The notes beneath the pieces were generated by a model. The model searched no databases, had not been told where the DNA came from, and saw only the letters and a list, made by a program, of their open reading frames with translations. DNA of 64,000 bases from Comamonas sp. KCTC 72670 (lineage in GTDB: Bacteria; Myxococcota; Myxococcia; Myxococcales; Myxococcaceae): positions 176,233 to 240,232 of the forward strand of contig BNCN01000012.1 of NCBI GenBank assembly GCA_014656495.1. The letters are read 5' to 3'. The position numbers and the translations under genes are program-made. Numbering within the stretch: the first letter of the stretch is position 1; each line of letters begins with the position of its first letter. Positions 1-8,479 of this stretch are shown here, piece after piece.

Positions 1-686
1 CACCCCAGTTGCGGGGACGGGCCCGGCACCCCGCCCGAGCGCGCCGTCACGCCTCGCGCCAGGTTGAAGATGGAGGACAGCCATCCGGTGGCGCCCGCGC
101 CCGTGGACACCACCACCCCACTGGAGGACTGGGACTCCTCCTGGTCACCCGTGCGCAGCCGGTAGCGCGCGGACACGTGGGAGCGGGCGCCAATGAACAA
201 GTCGTTGAAGGCCAGCAGCCGCTGGCCGTCCTCCAGCCGCGCCTCCGCCAGCGTCACGCGCTTGAAGGCCGCCTTGCCGTCCAGCACCCGCCGCACCGCT
301 CCGCGCGCGCCCGACACCGAGTGGGGCAACAGCACGCCGTCGAAGCGCTCCGGGTCCGGGTTCACGCCCACCAGCGGCTGCTCCCCCACGTACTTCGCCA
401 CGTTGGCCACCAGCCCGTCCTGCCCCGCGACGACCACGACCTCCTTGCCCGTGAAGAGGAACGTGGGCACCAGGCTCCGGTCCACCTGCTGCACCGGCAA
501 GCCGAAGGACAGCGAGTCCCGCAGCGTGTCCACGTTGCGCCGGTACGCCTCGTCCTCGCGGGTGAACTCGTCGAAGTCCTGGCCGGCGTGCTCCACGTAG
601 AACTTCGCCTGCTTCTTCGTGTTGAAGCGCTCCACCAGGCCCGCCATCCGCGTGCGGCGGGTGATGAGCACGACCTTCTCGTACAT
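1..686 (-). CDS. NAD kinase-like (ATP-NAD kinase family) protein, 3' part outside window
   Basis: The minus-strand frame opens at the ATG at 684-686, after a GGGGAGGG ribosome-binding site, and runs off the left edge after about 228 codons without a stop. The product starts MYEKVVLITRRTRM. It carries a block like the NAD-kinase/diacylglycerol-kinase fold: FNDLFIGARSHVS, then a Gly/Ser/Thr-rich loop VVSTGAGATGW in the place of the family's nucleotide-binding loop. Family members phosphorylate NAD or a sugar/lipid substrate with ATP. This divergent version may not be the housekeeping NAD kinase. It starts 20 bp after the SPFH gene stop, so the two are probably cotranscribed. The C-terminus is not visible. 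Confidence 0.65.
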   Translation of the reverse strand, partial: MYEKVVLITRRTRMAGLVERFNTKKQAKFYVEHAGQDFDEFTREDEAYRRNVDTLRDSLSFGLPVQQVDRSLVPTFLFTGKEVVVVAGQDGLVANVAKYVGEQPLVGVNPDPERFDGVLLPHSVSGARGAVRRVLDGKAAFKRVTLAEARLEDGQRLLAFNDLFIGARSHVSARYRLRTGDQEESQSSSGVVVSTGAGATGWLSSIFNLARGVTARSGGVPGPSPQLG

Positions 687-706
687 GACGCCCTCCCCGC
701 TCAGCG

Positions 707-1696
707 CTAGCGGCCCTTCGTCCCCGAGCCCTGACCGTGGTAGCCGGAAACCCCCACCAGCGAGCGCAGCAGGTCCGGCGACACGTTCAGCTCCCCGATG
801 CGCTGCGCGTTCTCCGCCATCTCCCGGAACGCCAGCGCGATGTTGAGCGCCGGGTCGCCGCCGCTCGCCGACGTGGCCATCAGCGTCTTCCAGTCCACGC
901 CGCGCACGGGCGCCAGCGTCTTCTCCAGCGCGTACGCACGGGCGTCCGCGGCCTGCCGCTCGTTCTCGCTCCAGCGGGTCATCAGCGCGGCGCGCTGCTC
1001 CTCCACGGCGATGTCCGCGGCCATCTTCGCCTCGCGAATCTGGCGCTGCCGCTCCTCCACCGCCAGCTCCGTGGCCAGCTCGCTCTCCTTGATGCGCCGC
1101 TCCTGCTCCACCGCGGCGTTGCGTCGCGCGTAGATGGCCTCGTCCGCGTCGCGCTGCAACGCCTCCCGCGCCTCGGCCTCCAGCGCCCGCGCCATCTCCG
1201 GCGTCGGCTTCACCGACAGCAACGAGAAGGCCATCACCTCCACCCCCAGCGACTTCACCGCCTCCGCCTCCGCCAGCGCCAGCAACACCTTCGCCTCGAT
1301 GGCGTCCGAGCGCACCAGCACCTCGCGCAGCGTCAACCCCTGCACCACCGAGCGCGCCCGCACCTGCGCCACCTGGACCAGCCGCTCCTCGAGCTTCTCC
1401 GGGTCATCCGAGCGGTAACGCCCCGTGGCCCCCACCGAATAGTCCAGCAGCGAGGACAGCCGCCGCGGGTCCGCCACCCGCCACGTGAGCTGGCCCTGGA
1501 GCGTCACCGACTGGAAGTCCCGCGTCACCTCGTTGAAGACGAAGGGCACGTCCGCGCTCGACAGCGGCACCGACACCAGCGTCGCCGACGGCTTCCAATA
1601 GAAGAACGAGAGGCCCGCCCCCTCCCGGACCACCTTTCCCCCCTCGAACTGCATCACGTACGTCGTCGGTGCCGCCTTCATGTAGCCGATGACCAT
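707..1696 (-). CDS. SPFH/Band 7 domain protein
   Basis: 329 residues from the ATG at 1694-1696, which has a GAGGGGCGGG ribosome-binding site. The open frame extends 48 codons further upstream, but that part covers the palindromic promoter region and is not protein-like. The N-terminal half resembles an SPFH (stomatin/prohibitin/flotillin) domain, with an FNEVTRDFQSVTLQGQLTW stretch and a long Glu/Ala/Arg-rich helix after about residue 170 that should form a coiled coil. SPFH proteins usually oligomerise at membranes. No clear transmembrane helix is visible here, so membrane contact would have to come from the short N-terminus. It is the first gene of a pair with the NAD-kinase-like gene. Confidence 0.75.
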   Translation of the reverse strand: MVIGYMKAAPTTYVMQFEGGKVVREGAGLSFFYWKPSATLVSVPLSSADVPFVFNEVTRDFQSVTLQGQLTWRVADPRRLSSLLDYSVGATGRYRSDDPEKLEERLVQVAQVRARSVVQGLTLREVLVRSDAIEAKVLLALAEAEAVKSLGVEVMAFSLLSVKPTPEMARALEAEAREALQRDADEAIYARRNAAVEQERRIKESELATELAVEERQRQIREAKMAADIAVEEQRAALMTRWSENERQAADARAYALEKTLAPVRGVDWKTLMATSASGGDPALNIALAFREMAENAQRIGELNVSPDLLRSLVGVSGYHGQGSGTKGR

Positions 1697-2003
1697 GGCC
1701 CGCCCCTCTTCGTGTCGTTGATACACATTCTTAGTGTCCAATCGACACGATTTCAAGATGTCCGATAGCGAATCGCGATTCATCCGCGTTGCGACACGAG
1801 GCACGCAGGTCGCATGGACGAATTCGCGCCTCGTGCGCACCGTGTGAACACCCCCGGATCAGTCAGCAGCGATGCCGGGCCACGAGGAAAGGGCGTACGG
1901 TGACGACACAGGAATGGCATCTGGATGCAGCGAGAATTTCGCGCGCCGACCATTCATCCGCCGCGCGCCATCCCTACCTTTCCTTCGCACTTCGGGAGAG
2001 CGC
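1697..2003. other. Divergent intergenic region
   Basis: About 307 bp between the SPFH gene (minus) and the metallophosphoesterase (plus). It holds the paired palindromes at 1712-1748 and presumably both promoters. I see no further gene in it. Confidence 0.5.
1712..1748 (-). promoter_or_regulatory. Two in-phase GTGTC-N5-GACAC palindromes (candidate operator)
   Basis: Positions 1734-1748 hold a perfect GTGTC-N5-GACAC palindrome. Positions 1712-1726 hold a second copy with one mismatch (GTGTC-N5-TACAC). Their centres are 22 bp apart, about two helical turns, and the nearer copy lies 16 bp upstream of the SPFH start codon. This fits cooperative binding of a dimeric repressor. The regulator is unknown. 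Confidence 0.45.
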
Positions 2004-2711
2004 ATGCGGATCGCGGTGATTTCGGACCTCCATCTCGGGCGGCGCGATGCCGCCGACCACTTCGGGCACGACGACTCCGGCTTCCTGCGGTTCCTTCGTT
2101 TCTTGGAAGGTAACTTCGAGCGAATCGTGCTCCTGGGCGACATCTTCGAGACGCTCACGCCCCGTACGCCCGGGATGAAGGTGTCGGAGCTGATGGCGGC
2201 TCGCGCGGCGCACCCGGAAATCGTCCGGCGCTTCGAGCTGCCCCGCTACCACTACATCCACGGCAACCACGACCTGGTGGCGGGCACCGTGCTGGGCGCC
2301 CCCGAGCAGATGATTCTGGAGGCGGACGGGGTGCGGATGCTGTTCACCCACGGACACCACCACGACTGGATGATTCGCAAGGCGCGGCTCCTGTCCGAGG
2401 CGGCGGTGTGGGCCGGCGCGTGGCTGCGCCGGATGCGGCTGCGGGCGATGTTCCGCTGGTTCCAGGCGCTGGACCTCAAAATCACCAACGCCCTTCCGGA
2501 CCCGGAGCGCTGCACGTTCCAGCGCTGGGCGGTGTCGCGGGCCAACGCGAACAACGCGGACATCGTCGTCACCGGCCACACCCACCTGGGCCTGCGCGTG
2601 GAGCACGGCAGCAAGCTGTTCCTCAACAGCGGGACGTGCTCGGAGGGGCAGTTCTCCTTCCTCAGCCTGGATACACGCGCCGGGAACTACTCGCTGCACA
2701 CCACCTGGTAG
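2004..2711 (+). CDS. Calcineurin-like metallophosphoesterase (LpxH-like fold)
   Basis: 235 residues from the ATG at 2004, chosen because GGGAGAG sits at 1994-2000 and the protein then begins MRIAVISDLHLG, the first family motif. The dimetal motifs are in order: D8-x-H10, GD46, GNHD with N88-H90 region residues, THGHHHD around 116-121, and a C-terminal VTGHTHLG. These define a binuclear metallophosphoesterase. The overall layout resembles UDP-2,3-diacylglucosamine pyrophosphatase-like enzymes, but the substrate cannot be told from sequence. No signal peptide is visible, so it is probably cytoplasmic. Confidence 0.85.
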   Translation: MRIAVISDLHLGRRDAADHFGHDDSGFLRFLRFLEGNFERIVLLGDIFETLTPRTPGMKVSELMAARAAHPEIVRRFELPRYHYIHGNHDLVAGTVLGAPEQMILEADGVRMLFTHGHHHDWMIRKARLLSEAAVWAGAWLRRMRLRAMFRWFQALDLKITNALPDPERCTFQRWAVSRANANNADIVVTGHTHLGLRVEHGSKLFLNSGTCSEGQFSFLSLDTRAGNYSLHTTW

Positions 2712-2769
2712 CCCTGGGCCCACGGGCGGGCAGGAGGGCGGCGGGGAGCCCGGTCCGCTGCTTCTTCCT

Positions 2770-2787
2770 CGCCCCAAACCGGGGGCG
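2770..2787. terminator. Possible short terminator hairpin
   Basis: CGCCCC at 2770-2775 pairs with GGGGCG at 2782-2787 around a 6-nt loop, downstream of the phosphoesterase stop. There is no T-tract, so the call is weak. Confidence 0.25.
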
Positions 2788-2805
2788 GGGACATAACATT
2801 GGCGG

Positions 2806-3615
2806 ATGTTCAGGCGGCTCACCGAGGCGCTCCGCGTCCTGACGCGACGCACCCCGAGAAACGGCTCCGGTCCCATGCCGGAGGCCCCCCGGCAGCTGCT
2901 CCTCGCCGACCTGGCGGAGGACACGCGGCCCCGGACGAAGACGGCCGCCCGCAGGGCCTCGCCGCGCACCGCCCGGACCGCGCGCTACTTCGACCTCCAC
3001 GATGACTTCAGAATCCCCGGGCGCCCCGAGCTGAGCGACCCCGTGGCCGTGGACGCCCGGCAGAAGCTGGACTCCGTCTGGCTCTTCACCTCGGGCGCCC
3101 GCGTTCGAAACGTGGGGAAGCTGCGCCTGGCCGTGAAGCCTCCCGGACCGCCGCTGGACTTCTCGCTGGCGGGCGCCGGGCTCACCCCGGTGGTCTCCGC
3201 GCGCGTGGCCTCCGTCTTCCGGGAGCTGGCGCCGCATGACGTCCAGGTGCTGCCCGTGGAGGTGGAGGACCGCCGCGAGCCCTTCTTCATCCTCGTCGCC
3301 ACCCGGCTGGTGCGCTGCATCGACGAGCGGGCCTGCGCCGAGGTCGTCCACTACACGGCGGATGACAGCCCGCCCGAGCGCGTGGGCCACTACCGCAGCG
3401 TGCAGGGGCTGCGCGTCGACCCCTCGAAGACCAACGGTGCCCGCGTGTTCCGCACGTGGGGCTGGCCGGTGAGCTTCATCGTGTCCGAGGGCATCAAGGA
3501 AGCCCTGGAGCACGCCGGCGTCACCGGCGCGCGCTTCGCGGAAGTCACGGAGCCGCCCCGGAAGCCCTGCCGCAAGAAGACCGCCGCGAAGAAGTCCCGG
3601 CCCAAGCGCCGCTGA
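2806..3615 (+). CDS. Imm11-like (DUF1629) family protein
   Basis: 269 residues from the ATG at 2806. An in-frame ATG 23 codons later is an alternative start. The core (about residues 60-255) has the layout I associate with the Imm11/DUF1629 family, common in Myxococcus: YFDLHDDFRIPGRP, PLDFSLAG, LVATRLVRCID, a YRSVQGLRVDP block and VFRTWGWPVSFIVSE near the C-terminus. Some family members are annotated as immunity proteins of polymorphic-toxin systems. No toxin gene lies next to it here, so the role is open. The last 15 residues are Lys/Arg-rich (KKTAAKKSRPKRR), which might bind nucleic acid or be a disordered tail. Confidence 0.6.
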   Translation: MFRRLTEALRVLTRRTPRNGSGPMPEAPRQLLLADLAEDTRPRTKTAARRASPRTARTARYFDLHDDFRIPGRPELSDPVAVDARQKLDSVWLFTSGARVRNVGKLRLAVKPPGPPLDFSLAGAGLTPVVSARVASVFRELAPHDVQVLPVEVEDRREPFFILVATRLVRCIDERACAEVVHYTADDSPPERVGHYRSVQGLRVDPSKTNGARVFRTWGWPVSFIVSEGIKEALEHAGVTGARFAEVTEPPRKPCRKKTAAKKSRPKRR

Positions 3616-3976
3616 CGCGCCGGCGCAGCCCGTTCGCCCGTGGCAGGCATGCCGGAGCCAGGCGCTCCGCGCCCTGCGTGCGTCCGCCCATTCCTCGCAC
3701 GGGGAAAACCTGACTCGGACTGGAATGGCCCTTCACGACAACGCCTCCCACCGCCTCTGACGCAAGTCATTGGAGCAATGCGTCACACGGCATGGACTGT
3801 CACAGACTTGCATTCTCTGGAAACTCGCTGGTACTTTCTTCGTCGCCCGAAAGAACTTTGCTCCGTTCACGGCCGCCAGCACGTCACAACGCGCCGCGCC
3901 ATCTGGACGAAGGCTCTCGAAGCACTCTGGTTTCTTCGCCGTAAGAACGAAGTTTTCCAGCCTTGGAGGGGAGTGC
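3616..3976. other. Intergenic region upstream of the glucan locus
   Basis: 361 bp without a convincing gene. It holds the hairpin/palindrome at 3758-3785 and a stretch of lower GC from about 3780 to 3960, as expected for the promoter of the locus that starts at 3977. Confidence 0.5.
3758..3785. promoter_or_regulatory. Bulged inverted repeat (operator or RNA hairpin)
   Basis: TGACGC (3758-3763) pairs with GCGTCA (3780-3785), and inside it ATTG pairs with CAAT around a GAG loop, leaving AAGTC as a bulge. A second overlapping palindrome, TGAC-GCAA-GTCA, lies at 3758-3769. It could be a site for the ROK repressor encoded at 4765 or a leader hairpin. Confidence 0.35.
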
Positions 3977-4723
3977 ATGCATTCGAACAAGCGTTTCGCA
4001 TGGGGATGGGTGGCGGCGGGCGTCTTCGCGGTGTCGGGTCTGGTCGCCGCGTGTGACCCCGAGGAAACTCCCACTCCGACACCGGATGCCGGTCAGCAGA
4101 ACCCGGACTCGGGGACGCGGCCGGACTCGGGGACGCCCGACTCCGGAGCGCCGGACGCGGGCAACCCGCCCGACGCGGGCAACGACGAGGACGCGGGCAC
4201 CGAGCCCGACGCCGGCACCGAGGAGGACGCGGGCACCACCCTGACGCTGCCCCTGGCGGTGGACGGCAGCTGGATTCCCAGCGGCTACATGGGCGACGGC
4301 TCCAGCGGCGGCGTGACGTACAGCGGCACGGACTGCGCCGCGCGGGCCGGCACGGGCCTGGGCGCCTGCCACCGGTTCACCTGGACGCCCGGCGGCGAGG
4401 GCTGGGCGGGCGTCTTCTGGCAGTACCCGGAAGGCAACTGGGGTGACCGCGACGGCTTCGCGGTCCCCGCCGGCGCCACGTCCGTCTCCTTCTACGCCTG
4501 GGGCACCGAGGGCGGCGAAGTCGTCTCGTTCATGGCGGGAATGAACGCTGCTGACGGATTCGAGGTCCCGCTTCGGGATGTCGCGCTCACCACCACCCCG
4601 ACCCAGTACACAATCGACCTCAGCAGCATCCAATACGGGCTGGTGGTGGGTGGCTTCGGGTGGAGTGCCGGTGGAAGGACGACTCCGCTCGTCTTCTTCA
4701 TCGACGACATCCACTGGCGCTGA
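3977..4723 (+). CDS. Lipoprotein with Asp/Pro-rich linker and carbohydrate-binding-like domain
   Basis: 248 residues from the ATG at 3977, which follows a strong GGAGGGGAG site at 3965-3973. The N-terminus is a lipoprotein signal peptide with lipobox VAAC. A linker of PDAG/PDSG/EDAG units (about residues 35-90) leads to a roughly 150-residue beta-rich domain with many Trp, Tyr and Gly residues, ending FFIDDIHWR. That ending is typical of galactose-binding-fold carbohydrate modules. It is first in a locus of glycan-degrading genes, so it probably binds oligosaccharide at the cell surface. I infer the function from context and composition and did not recognise a named family. Confidence 0.6.
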   Translation: MHSNKRFAWGWVAAGVFAVSGLVAACDPEETPTPTPDAGQQNPDSGTRPDSGTPDSGAPDAGNPPDAGNDEDAGTEPDAGTEEDAGTTLTLPLAVDGSWIPSGYMGDGSSGGVTYSGTDCAARAGTGLGACHRFTWTPGGEGWAGVFWQYPEGNWGDRDGFAVPAGATSVSFYAWGTEGGEVVSFMAGMNAADGFEVPLRDVALTTTPTQYTIDLSSIQYGLVVGGFGWSAGGRTTPLVFFIDDIHWR

Positions 4724-4764
4724 CACCCACCTCCATCCTCGCGGCGGAACGGAGCGAGAGAACG

Positions 4765-5991
4765 ATGCGAGTGGGAACGGCGGTGATGACGGTCGACGCG
4801 GCGGGCATGCGCGCGCAGAACAGCAGCCTGCTGCTCAACATGATCTGGCGTGAGCGCCAGATCTCCCGGGCGGAAATCGCCCGGCGGACAGAGCTCAGTC
4901 CGTCCACCGTCTCCGCCATCGTGGCGGACCTGGAACGCTCCGGCCTGGTGCGCAGCATTGGCGCCGGGGTGTCCCGGGGCGGCCGCCGGCCCACCCTCAT
5001 CGGCTTCTGCGATGACGCGTTCAGCATCATCGGCGTGGAGATGGGCGCCACCCACGTGACGGCCGTCCTCACCGACCTCCGCGGCCGGGTGCGGGCGAAC
5101 CGTCACGCCAACCACGCCGTCCGCGAGGACCCGAAGGGCACGCTCCAGAAGGTGCGGGAGCTGGTGCAGGAAGTCCTGGACGCCGAGCGCGTGCCGCGCC
5201 GGTCCGTGGTGGGCATGGGCATCGCCGTGCCCAGCCCGGTCCACCCGGCCGCGCCGGGGAAGCTGTCGCCGCTGCTCGTCCCCGCGTGGCGCGACTACGA
5301 CGTCCAGGAGTCCCTGCGCGGCACCTTCGGCCTGCCGGTGCTGGTGGACAACGACGCGAACCTGGGCGCGCTGTCGGAGTGCTACTGGGGCGCGGGCACG
5401 CACGGCGAGGACCTGGCGTACATCAAGCTGGCCACGGGCATCGGCTCCGGCCACATCATCCACGGCGACGTCTACCGTGGCGCGGGCGGCACCGCGGGCG
5501 AAATCAGCCACATGGCGGTGGACTCCTCGGGGCCGCAGTGCGTGTGCGGCCTGCGCGGCTGCCTCGTCACCCTCATCGGCTCCGCGGCGCTCCTGGAGCG
5601 CGCGCGGCAGTTGATGGACCGGAAGGACTCGCGGCTGCTCACGGTGCGCGAGCTGGTGGAAGGCGCCCGGGCGGGAGAGCCGGCCGCGCGCCAGGTCATC
5701 GACGGGCTCGGGCACTACCTGGGCATCGCCGTGGCCGGTCTGTTGAACCTGCTCAACCCCGCCACCGTCGTGCTCGGCGGAGAAATCTCGTCGGTCGGAG
5801 ACCTGCTGCTGGACCCGCTCCGCGCATCGGTGCGCAAGCGGGCGCTGTCCACCTCCATGGCGGAGACGCGCATCGTCACCTCCGCGCTGGGAGACCGCGC
5901 CATCGCCGTGGGCGCGGCCACCCTGGTGCTCCAGGCGGCGCTGCGTGACCGAACCCTCTTCCCCCTCCAACACATAGGCAAATCTGCATGA
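4765..5991 (+). CDS. ROK-family transcriptional regulator
   Basis: 408 residues from the ATG at 4765, with GGAGCGAGAG at 4751-4760. An N-terminal winged helix-turn-helix (about 33-60, then wing RGGRRP at 71-76) is joined to a ROK domain. The Zn-binding cluster CVCGLRGC is intact, although the Glu that usually follows is Val. The first phosphate-loop Asp found in ROK kinases is absent (VEMGAT), so this is more likely a sugar-sensing repressor of the NagC/XylR type than a kinase. Its stop overlaps the GH16 start by 4 bp, so it probably controls its own operon in response to the glucan breakdown products. Confidence 0.88.
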   Translation: MRVGTAVMTVDAAGMRAQNSSLLLNMIWRERQISRAEIARRTELSPSTVSAIVADLERSGLVRSIGAGVSRGGRRPTLIGFCDDAFSIIGVEMGATHVTAVLTDLRGRVRANRHANHAVREDPKGTLQKVRELVQEVLDAERVPRRSVVGMGIAVPSPVHPAAPGKLSPLLVPAWRDYDVQESLRGTFGLPVLVDNDANLGALSECYWGAGTHGEDLAYIKLATGIGSGHIIHGDVYRGAGGTAGEISHMAVDSSGPQCVCGLRGCLVTLIGSAALLERARQLMDRKDSRLLTVRELVEGARAGEPAARQVIDGLGHYLGIAVAGLLNLLNPATVVLGGEISSVGDLLLDPLRASVRKRALSTSMAETRIVTSALGDRAIAVGAATLVLQAALRDRTLFPLQHIGKSA

Positions 5992-6839
5992 CGCTCCCCC
6001 GCCTCCTTCCCGTGGCCGTGGCCCTGATGGGCCTCGCCTGTGACCCGGCCGCCAACCGGGTGAACCGCCCCAACACGCCGCCCCCCACCCCCCATCAACC
6101 CAACACGGATTGGGAGCTGGTGTGGCAGGACGAGTTCGAAGGCGAAGCGGGAACCCCACCCTCCCCCGACCGGTGGGTGCACGACGTGGGCGGGCACGGC
6201 TGGGGCAACGAGCAGCTCGAGTTCAACACCAATCGGACGGAGAACGCCGCGCATGACGGCGAGGGCCACCTGGTCCTCACCGCGCGCCGCGAGCGCTACG
6301 GCAACCGCGACTACACCTCCGCGCGCATCCGGACGCAGGGCCGCTACGAGCCCCTGTATGGCCGCATCGAGGCGCGCATCCAGCTGCCCGTGGGCCGCGG
6401 CATCTGGCCCGCCTTCTGGATGCTGGGCGCGAACATCGCCGCCGTGGATTGGCCGGAGTGCGGCGAAATCGACATCATGGAGTACCGGGGGCAGCTGCCC
6501 TCCATCCTCCGCGGCTCGCTGCACGGCCCGGGCTACTCCGCCGGCAACAACATCGGGCAGGAGCACGTCGTCAGCGGCAAGCGGCTGAACGAAGGCTTCC
6601 ACATCTACGCGGTGGAGTGGGAGCCGGACCGCATCCGCTGGTTCCTCGACGACACCATGTACTTCGAGGCCACGCCCGCGAAGCTGCCCGCGGGCGCCCG
6701 CTGGGTCTTCGACAGCCCCCAGTTCATCATCCTCAACGTCGCCGTGGGCGGCACCTTCGTGGGCCCCGTGGGCCGCGACACCGTGTTCCCCCAGGAGATG
6801 AAGGTGGACTACGTGCGCGTCTACGCGAGGCCCACGTGA
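5988..6839 (+). CDS. GH16 endo-beta-glucanase (laminarinase-like) lipoprotein
   Basis: 283 residues. The ATG at 5988 overlaps the ROK stop (ATGA). The signal peptide ends in lipobox MGLAC, so the enzyme should be lipid-anchored. A short Pro/Asn linker precedes a GH16 jelly-roll domain from about residue 40. The GH16 signature EIDIME is present, with E160 as predicted nucleophile and E165 as acid/base, preceded by the expected WPAFWMLG segment. GH16 enzymes with this form of the motif usually cut beta-1,3 or mixed beta-1,3-1,4 glucans. The enzyme would release oligosaccharides for the importer encoded downstream. Confidence 0.92.
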   Translation: MTLPRLLPVAVALMGLACDPAANRVNRPNTPPPTPHQPNTDWELVWQDEFEGEAGTPPSPDRWVHDVGGHGWGNEQLEFNTNRTENAAHDGEGHLVLTARRERYGNRDYTSARIRTQGRYEPLYGRIEARIQLPVGRGIWPAFWMLGANIAAVDWPECGEIDIMEYRGQLPSILRGSLHGPGYSAGNNIGQEHVVSGKRLNEGFHIYAVEWEPDRIRWFLDDTMYFEATPAKLPAGARWVFDSPQFIILNVAVGGTFVGPVGRDTVFPQEMKVDYVRVYARPT

Positions 6840-8476
6840 AGACCGCGCTCTGGGCGCTGACACTCCTGCTGGTGGCCTGCAAGGTGGAACCCCGCCCGCG
6901 GCCGCCCGGAGTGCTGTTCGTCTCCGTGGAGCAACAGAGCGCCTGGGTGCGCAACTTCAACCCGCTGTTCGCGGGCGCGGGCTCCCGCTGGCCCACGCGC
7001 GCGGGCGTGTACGAGTGCCTCGAAATCTTCAGCCCCGCGGTGGGCCAATGGACGCCGTGGCTGGCCACCGGCCACACGTGGTCCGAGGACCGCCGCACGC
7101 TGCGCTTCACGCTGCGCGAGGGCGTGCGCTGGTCGGATGGAAAGCCCTTCTCCGCGGATGACGTGGCCTTCACCTTCCAGCTCCTCAAGCAGCACGCGGC
7201 GCTGGACGCGGGCGGCGTGTGGCGCTTCGTGGAGGACGTGCGCGCGGAGGACGCGCGCACGGTGGCCTTCCAGTTCTCCCGCGTCTACATCCCCGGCTTC
7301 GCGGAGCTGGCGCAGCAGCCCATCGTCGCCCGCCACGTCTGGGAGAAGGTCACCGACCCGGTGACGTTCACCAACCCGGAGCCCGTGGGCACCGGGCCCT
7401 TCACGGAGGTCACCCTCTTCCGCAACCAGGTCTACGAGCTGGGCCGCAACCCGCACTACTGGCAGCCCGGCAAACCCGCGGTGTCCGCGCTGCGCTTCCT
7501 CGCCTTCCCCACCAATGACCAGGCCAACCTGGCGCTGGTGGAGGGCGAGGTGGACTGGGCGGGCAACTTCGTCCCCGCCGTGGACCGCACCTTCGTGGCG
7601 CGGGACCCGGAGCACCACGGCCGCTGGTTCCCGCTCTACGGCAGCACCGTCTTCCTCTACCCCAACACCACCCTGCCGCCCCTGGACGACGTGCGCGTGC
7701 GCAAGGCGCTGAGCATGGCGCTGGACCGCGAGCGGCTCGTCGAAATCGCCATGTACGGCTACACGCGACCGGCGGACGCCACGGCGCTCAACGACGCGTA
7801 CACCACCTGGCGCGACGCGGAGACGGCCCAGGGCGCTTGGGTGAAGCACGACCTGGAGGCGGCGAAGCGGCTCCTGGACGAAGCGGGCCTGAAGGAGGGC
7901 CCGGACGGCCTGCGGCGCAAGGCGGATGGACAGCCGCTCGCGCTGGACATCGAGGTCGTCGGCGGGTGGTCGGACTGGGTGCGCGCCGGGCAGGTCGTGG
8001 CGAGGGATTTGCGGAAGCTGGGCGTGCAGGCGCAGCTTCGCACCTACGAGTTCGGCGCCTGGTACGCGCGGCTCCAGAAGGGCGAGTTCCAGTTGGCCAT
8101 CTCCTGGTCCCTGGACGGCCCCACGCCGTACACCTTCTACAAGTGGCAGCTCTCCCCGCGCACGGTGCGCCCGGTGGGCGAGGTGGCCGCGGCCAACTGG
8201 CACCGCTACGGCGACGCGGAGGCGGATGAGCTGCTCACGCGCTTCGAGCGCGCGGACTCCGAGGACGAGCAGCGCGCGCTGATGGCGGCGGTGCAGCGGC
8301 GCTACTCCGAGACGGCGCCGTCCATTCCGCTCTTCCCCAATCCGTCCTGGGGCGAGTCCAACACGAAGCGCTTCACCGGCTTCCCCACGGCGCAGAACCC
8401 CTACGCGCGCCTGTCTCCCCACGCCGAGCCCGACAGCCTGCTGGTGCTGACGGCGCTCACGCCCCGAGAGCCCTGA
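6836..8476 (+). CDS. Oligopeptide/oligosaccharide ABC transporter substrate-binding lipoprotein
   Basis: 546 residues from a GTG at 6836 that overlaps the GH16 stop (GTGA). The N-terminus is a lipoprotein signal, LLLVAC. The rest is a family-5 extracellular solute-binding protein: a WSDGKPFSADDVAFTFQLLK segment and FPTNDQANLALVEG are typical. This family covers DppA/OppA and also cello- and laminari-oligosaccharide binders of the CbtA type. Because it lies between a glucanase and a beta-glucosidase, I infer a beta-gluco-oligosaccharide ligand over a peptide. Confidence 0.9.
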   Translation: MKTALWALTLLLVACKVEPRPRPPGVLFVSVEQQSAWVRNFNPLFAGAGSRWPTRAGVYECLEIFSPAVGQWTPWLATGHTWSEDRRTLRFTLREGVRWSDGKPFSADDVAFTFQLLKQHAALDAGGVWRFVEDVRAEDARTVAFQFSRVYIPGFAELAQQPIVARHVWEKVTDPVTFTNPEPVGTGPFTEVTLFRNQVYELGRNPHYWQPGKPAVSALRFLAFPTNDQANLALVEGEVDWAGNFVPAVDRTFVARDPEHHGRWFPLYGSTVFLYPNTTLPPLDDVRVRKALSMALDRERLVEIAMYGYTRPADATALNDAYTTWRDAETAQGAWVKHDLEAAKRLLDEAGLKEGPDGLRRKADGQPLALDIEVVGGWSDWVRAGQVVARDLRKLGVQAQLRTYEFGAWYARLQKGEFQLAISWSLDGPTPYTFYKWQLSPRTVRPVGEVAAANWHRYGDAEADELLTRFERADSEDEQRALMAAVQRRYSETAPSIPLFPNPSWGESNTKRFTGFPTAQNPYARLSPHAEPDSLLVLTALTPREP

Positions 8477-8479
8477 GCC

